Shown here: piece by piece, positions 58,837-64,000 of the stretch | Numbering within the stretch: position 1 is the stretch's first letter | Layout: each line of letters opens with the position of its first letter | Assembly: GCA_003008705.1 (NCBI GenBank) | Contig: PDUO01000006.1 | Coordinates: forward strand, 133,295-197,294 | Direction of reading: 5' to 3' | From: Pezicula radicicola | Lineage: Eukaryota; Ascomycota; Leotiomycetes; Helotiales; Dermateaceae | DNA: 64,000 nt | Position numbers and translations under genes: made by a program | Notes under the pieces: generated by a model | What the model was told of the DNA's origin: nothing | What the model saw: the letters and a program-made list of their open reading frames with translations, nothing else | The model's database searches: none

Positions 58837-60572
58837 TCACTGAACATGTACAGCATCTTTCCACACCCTCATCAGCTCGATCAGTGGCCTTCCATCAAAT
58901 AATTCACGCAACATTATTGACCGAAGGCAGCTTCGCATGGCAGCAAGCACCACCTGTGAATGCCCATCTCCATATACGGAATCTGCAGCAAACCAGAATG
59001 AATGTCTGGCACGACACCAAATGCTGACGGCACATTGAGAGAACCCTCCCTCAAATCCACTGACACCTATGCCATGTAAGGCTGGCCTAGATAGCGGAGT
59101 CATTGATACACTAGTGTCTCGAACCTTCAAAAATCAGTCCCACTTTTGTTCTTCTCAAAGAGGAAGGGTCATAAGAAACGCTCTCAGACTCGCTCGGCAG
59201 TGTTCCAAAGGCACAGCAAACAGAAAATGTTACCCACTCTTCGTTCGTGGTCATCAACACACCAATCATGCGGTCGATGATCCTGTCGTTCTGGCCCCCT
59301 AACTTTTCCAGCACTTGATCCAACTCGTATAGGAGATACGCAGTGGATCTTCTATTCCGATCCGTCGCTTCGTCAATACGACTGTAAGCTGCGTGCAAGA
59401 TCTTCAACAGCTCTGCCTTTTCCAGCGCACTTAGTCCCAACTTGTCGACGCCGTCCAGGACTCGCTTCGCCATTGGTACAAGCGTGTCTGCGGCACTGCA
59501 GAGAAAATCTCGTCCCCCACTCCATCTGGACTACCGATTTGGAACCGCCATTTTCTGTGCTGCCGCTCGCGGTAGGTACCCCTCGCGCCGTACGCTTGAT
59601 CTTGGGCGTGCCCAGGGCTCAATAGCAGGCACGTATGCCATACCCCCGAAGCCTAACAACAGTTGTTTGTCTGCTGCTTGAGGTTCAATTGCTTCAAGAA
59701 CATGACACTGCCCAAAGGAAGCGCCGACGAGCTGTGCGAGCCCAGATAATGTAGCATAGAGATCGTCAATACGCCAGACTTAGCTTAGTTGAAATATGAG
59801 GAGGTTAGATGAGCCTCTAATTTGATATAGGTTAGCAACGCGGATGCGTTTGACCTCAATTCTTTCACGGTCTCGTTCTGAGAGTGAAGGAGGTGGTGGT
59901 GCAGCGCACCGACTAGGACTCCAAAGAGGCTGAAATACTGTTTTCTACCGAGGGGCAAGCAACCCGTAGAAAGCCAAAACAGATGCCCCATAGTAGCACT
60001 GTCGGGCTGAATGGTACGTACCTCTCTGATTGGATGTGCCTTGAAGTTGATAATATAGACCTTCTTGTCCGGGTTGTATTCAAGTGTCATGATTGAACTG
60101 GTGACTCCATGCCCATATCAGCCCTTAAATTGAACCGTCCGGCAAGGCCGATTGTGTAGAGCCTTCCAGTATTGACTGGGAGAAATGTCTTCTGGTCGCG
60201 AATAATTAAGTCGTCGCCACGTTCGTCTGCGAGCTTATATGCGTCGAGCAAAGAAGCAAGTTAAACCCAAGTAGCCTTGCTCTCAATTTCTTTGATCTCA
60301 CCCAGTGCGAGCTGGATTGGTTTCCCGGCGAGCATAGGTGCTTTCGTCAGTCGTGGAGTTATAATTCTCTGCCGAATATGTATCGTCCCCAGCTTTAAGC
60401 CTGGAGACACGTAGCCATTGTTGTCACTTCCAGCGGCAGCAACTGCCCTCGACTGCTCAGTCGTCATTTCGCGATAGGCAAAGACTATGCCAGCGAAGCT
60501 AAGCAGAGCAATGATGCCAATCCCAGTCGCGACCTAAGTACCAATGACCCCAGCGACGTCAAGTGTAGACAT
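58837..60572 (-). pseudogene. Decayed copy of a large fungal membrane-anchored protein gene
   Basis: The minus strand shows a broken gene whose start, MSTLDVAGVIGT then VATGIGIIALL, matches a widespread uncharacterised fungal family with an N-terminal membrane anchor. Codon 13, Trp (TGG) in the family as I remember it, is TAG here (60536-60534). The frame continues through SPGLKLGTIHIRQRII to KATWV, where a TAA (60263-60261) stops it again, then reads on through LLDAYKLADERGDDLII. A frameshift near 60090 leads to SATMGHLFWLSTGCLP and NASALLTYIKLEAH (60090-59785). Further fragments lie at 59473-59111 (LEKAELLKILHAAYSRIDE) and at about 58990-58837 (AMRSCLRSIMLRELFDGRPL). The first stop is a C-to-T change in CpA context on the plus strand and the second could be CAA to TAA; both fit RIP. 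The gene is most likely non-functional. Confidence 0.6.
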
Positions 60573-63500
60573 ATTGTGAGTATCTTACTTTGTATAATAT
60601 TCGACGATGCCTCATCAACTGGGTCTACACTTGCAAGTGTAAGGTAGCACTTGAGCCCTGGCGCGGCTGAGAATTGAACATTTAAACTCGTATGTTTAGT
60701 GGAAGCAGGATTCTAACCAACACCTTAAATCAACACTCTGATTGGAGCAGGATAACCTGGAAGTAGCATTACTAGCTAAATACAGCAGCACCTCGATGCT
60801 ACCTAGACATGTTAGAGGGGCTTACTAATACCTGCATAATGCAGGTCTTTCCCAAAACTGCTGTCCAATCTGGGCCCCATGTTCACTAAGCGCATAGAGA
60901 CATACAAGGCTTTAGAGCATGGCTGGGCTGTATTTAGTATGCCCAGCTTTCATGGTTTATATAGAACTCGTACAAAACAATATACTGTATACAAGCAAGC
61001 CACAGACAAAGTACACGGTCTTGATCTTTTTATATTAAAAACTTCCTCGATGACAATTATAATCTATATTGAGCACTACTTTAACTCCAACTTTGAAGTC
61101 ATATACAAAGTCAAACCAAGGCTCCAGATGAAGTATATGCTTCATTTCAGAGAAAATTAAGAACACTCTCTAAACTTCCTGTGGCTACCCTTACCCTACC
61201 TCTAACTCTATCCTCAGCCTACTCTACCAACTCAGAGTATTAAACAAAGCCAAATCTCAAAAGCATACCGCAAGCAGTTTCTGAACTTAGATTCTATGCA
61301 TTATTTTATCTAAGAGTACAGCAAGAAAGAACTATAAGGAGCATAAGCTTATATCTTCTCAAATAGCTAAGTAGTTGTTGTTAGCTAAAAATCAACTAAG
61401 ATAATACATATCATTGTTATAATTTTGTTTAATTTACTTACTAAGATAAATATTTCGTTTCTTATATGGGTTCACTAACTAGTAATGTTAAGTAGTCCCG
61501 CTCAACTCAACATTAGTAAGTAGCAGCTTATAGATTCTATTTTAAATCTTAAGGGAATAACTTCAAGAAGTGACCACAGTATAACTTTATACTATAGAGT
61601 GCCGTAAGCAGGAATAACCCGAGGAAGATTTTAATTTAAGCGAGCACTGTTGTAGCTCAGGAAGGCAATTTTACGTCTACTAGATAGGGCTAATTCTATT
61701 ACTAATCTTACAGAAACTATATTATTTATTGTGGTCTCTACTATATAACTAACGATATAGTATATTTTAGAGTCTGAAATTAGTGATATAGGAGCGTGAT
61801 GTCTTATATTTAAGTAGTTTACTTGCTTTAGGTAACTAACTCATTTAAGTATCTAATTTAAAGGTGTAGACTTTATCAAGAAAATATAATTCCTTGTACT
61901 AATCTACAACACGTTAAGCTACAAGACATACATAAATTGATTGCTCTTAGGTATATAAATTTCCCTATTATTATTATTACCCGATCCTTTTTGGCCCTAT
62001 TTGAGGTACTTTCTGTATCTGTATAGAGTAAATAGGTAGAAGAATCTAAGCGACCGGATTTAATTAAGCGACTATAATTTTATAAGCAATATTGTAAAGT
62101 GTAAAAAAAAGAGATAATATTTAATATAAAAAATAAGGAAAAGAATACAGGTAAATTATAACTATAGTACGATAGTATAGTTAGTAGCTTTATACTTTTG
62201 CTTGGTGATATAAATGAATCCAACAATTGTAAGTGTAGACTAGCCCTAGAGAAATCCAACTAGATTGCAAGCGCATGATAACAAAAGGGAGCGTAAAAAG
62301 AGGTAGCTGTAAAGAAGAGGGTCGAGCAACCTTCCGATATATACAACAAGCTTAATTATAACAATCGTTCGTTAGGAGATTGCTATAGAGAAAGCTAGAT
62401 CTGGGAAACTTTCCCCGGGAAAGTTAACATCTGTGCTTTATACTCCCGTATATCGTAAATGCTATTCGGCTCTGCGCCTTGAAACCCAGCCTTGCGATAA
62501 TGCTGTGAAAGTACATGTATATATATTGTCGAATTAGAGAGACCTAAGTTATAAGCTATATTGTAGAGAGCCTTATCCCCGAGAACGACTAAACTATCAG
62601 ACGTTTTCTGAAAAGCTAGGGAAAACGTGCTTCTTAGATTGTAAGAATATAATAGTCGAGAACGAACGTAGTTATATACTTAGTAGTTGAAGAGAACCCT
62701 CCTGAAGTTTTATATACGTATATCTATTTCTTACTATACTAGATATATTCAGATAGAAATACCTATAAGAAGTTAGTAATAGCAACATTAAGAATAACAA
62801 ATAATATCACTTTAACAGCAACTACACATAGTAATAATTCTAAAATAAATTAGGTACTTAGGACTTCGAATACATAAACTTGCAGCTTTACTATAGTAAT
62901 TTCTCCTACTAGACATATATCTACTTACCAATTTCGTAAGAGACTTTAGGACCTATACCGAGAAAATATATATAATTGGTTTGTATAGAAAGAATTACTT
63001 AATTAATACAATCAGAAAGAGTAAGCTAGATATCACTGTTAGTTAGCATTAAGCGAGGATCTCAAACCCCTCTTTGTCTTTCTTAACACAAACCTTGTAT
63101 TGTTTGCAATTGGTTAAAAACGTGTAGGTTTTCGCGACTGTCAATATGCCAGCAGAGGTATCCCTTTGTGTGTCTCACGGTCCTCTACCTATGTCCCGGA
63201 CGTGCACGGTAAAATACATATATATTTTTGGTGGTAGAATTCTCGGGGTGCCGAATCCCTGTCTAGAGGGCCGTAAGACACACAACGGGATACTAGATAC
63301 CATACTATCTTATATACTTTTAACTAGGGTTTTAAAGGAACTTGAAATTCTTATAGCCTCGATGTTGCCAATCGAAAGCCTGTTGTTAATCGTGCATTTT
63401 CCTCTCTTCTCCATGTAGTAAACAGCTATTACGCAATATAACTCGACTTCTAAACATCCCCGTAGAACACTGCCATAAAACGGAAATATAACCAGGCTTG

Positions 63501-64000
63501 TTTGTAATCGAGAATTGTCTCAGAATGCAGTATCCAACCACTTCCCTTCTTTGCATCTAGGCCTTTTGTTCGTTTAAACTTGACCAGCCATCCTTACTTT
63601 TACCTGTGCCGTCTAAATCGCTCTATTCTACATCTGATATTCGCTGTTTCCGAACATAGCACACGGCAGCATGATTAGAATGGTCTAGAGTGGCCGTAGA
63701 TCTGATTTCTATTCACAATCTAAGTAAGGTAAGGAAGGTCTGTGTTAAAAATTCGTAGTTAGGACATTTTAGTGCAAGTTAAAAATTACTACAATGCATA
63801 ATACTAACATGCTAAAGGATTCTATACACTTTTCAGAAGTTGGAAAAGTGCACAATTTATCAGAAACTCTTCTCCAGTCGCCTTACTTTTTTTTCTAGAT
63901 AGCAAGAATAGGAGGGAACGAAGATCAACTGTCCTTTGCTATGAATAGGCGTGTAGCTCGCTTAATGATTTTTGTTTTCACTACAAGAACATGGACTTTC
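60573..64000. other. AT-rich, gene-poor region
   Basis: Long runs of A and T and frequent TA steps with almost no long open frames fill this stretch, most strongly 61.2-63.1 kb. This is what a RIP-degraded transposon relic or an AT-isochore looks like, but no transposon protein, LTR pair or terminal repeat can be recognised. Open frames at 60879-61160 and 63146-63418 have no known motif. Confidence 0.5.

Noticed and set aside
61185..61215. Telomere-like CCCTTACCCTACC words
   Set aside because: Units are not the regular TTAGGG/CCCTAA repeat and do not form an array.

Overview
This window reads as nuclear DNA of a filamentous ascomycete. Genes carry short GT..AG introns (about 40-120 bp) with CTAAC/CTGAC-type branch points. 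The gene set is typically fungal: Ubp12, Ste23, Nup82, mL60/Mrpl31 and a DUF7726 protein. The presence of a secreted pectate lyase and a cutinase suggests a plant-associated fungus, perhaps a leotiomycete; that taxonomic placement is inference from protein resemblance only. All exon maps were derived by reading splice sites and checking reading phase by hand.

Layout. 0.1-6.1 kb: a YjbQ-family protein (-), the cleavage factor CFIm25/NUDT21 (-), a nested pair of MITEs, and complex I subunit NDUFS6 (-) divergent from an Mpp6-like exosome cofactor (+). 9.4-21.9 kb, all (+): the M16 metalloprotease Ste23, a dienelactone hydrolase-family enzyme and the large deubiquitinase Ubp12. 22.8-24.0 kb (-): two diverged tandem copies of a tiny unrecognised gene with a 4-nt first exon, one copy frameshifted. 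26.0-32.1 kb, all (-): pectate lyase, cutinase and a berberine-bridge-type FAD oxidase, a small block of likely secreted or oxidative functions in sparse DNA. 33.1-42.3 kb (+): a nine-exon calpain and a FucP-like sugar transporter. 44.6-46.5 kb: an orphan protein (+) and a MYND-finger protein (-). 47.3-54.6 kb is a dense housekeeping block: Nup82 (-), Cbc2 (+), and the divergent pair mL60 (-)/Trs20 (+), then a DUF7726 protein (+). 54.6-57.0 kb is repeat-rich. Histone H4 (-) lies at 57.0-57.6 kb. 58.8-60.6 kb holds a decayed copy of a large fungal membrane-anchored gene with RIP-like nonsense changes, and 60.6-64 kb is AT-rich and apparently gene-free.

The housekeeping genes serve mRNA 3' processing, nuclear export, cap binding, exosome function, vesicle tethering, respiration and mitochondrial translation; no operon-like logic links them. 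The most unusual items are the micro-exon tandem gene pair, the calpain with four repeated K-x-V-Q-T motifs, and the MITE that has inserted, inverted, into another copy of itself.
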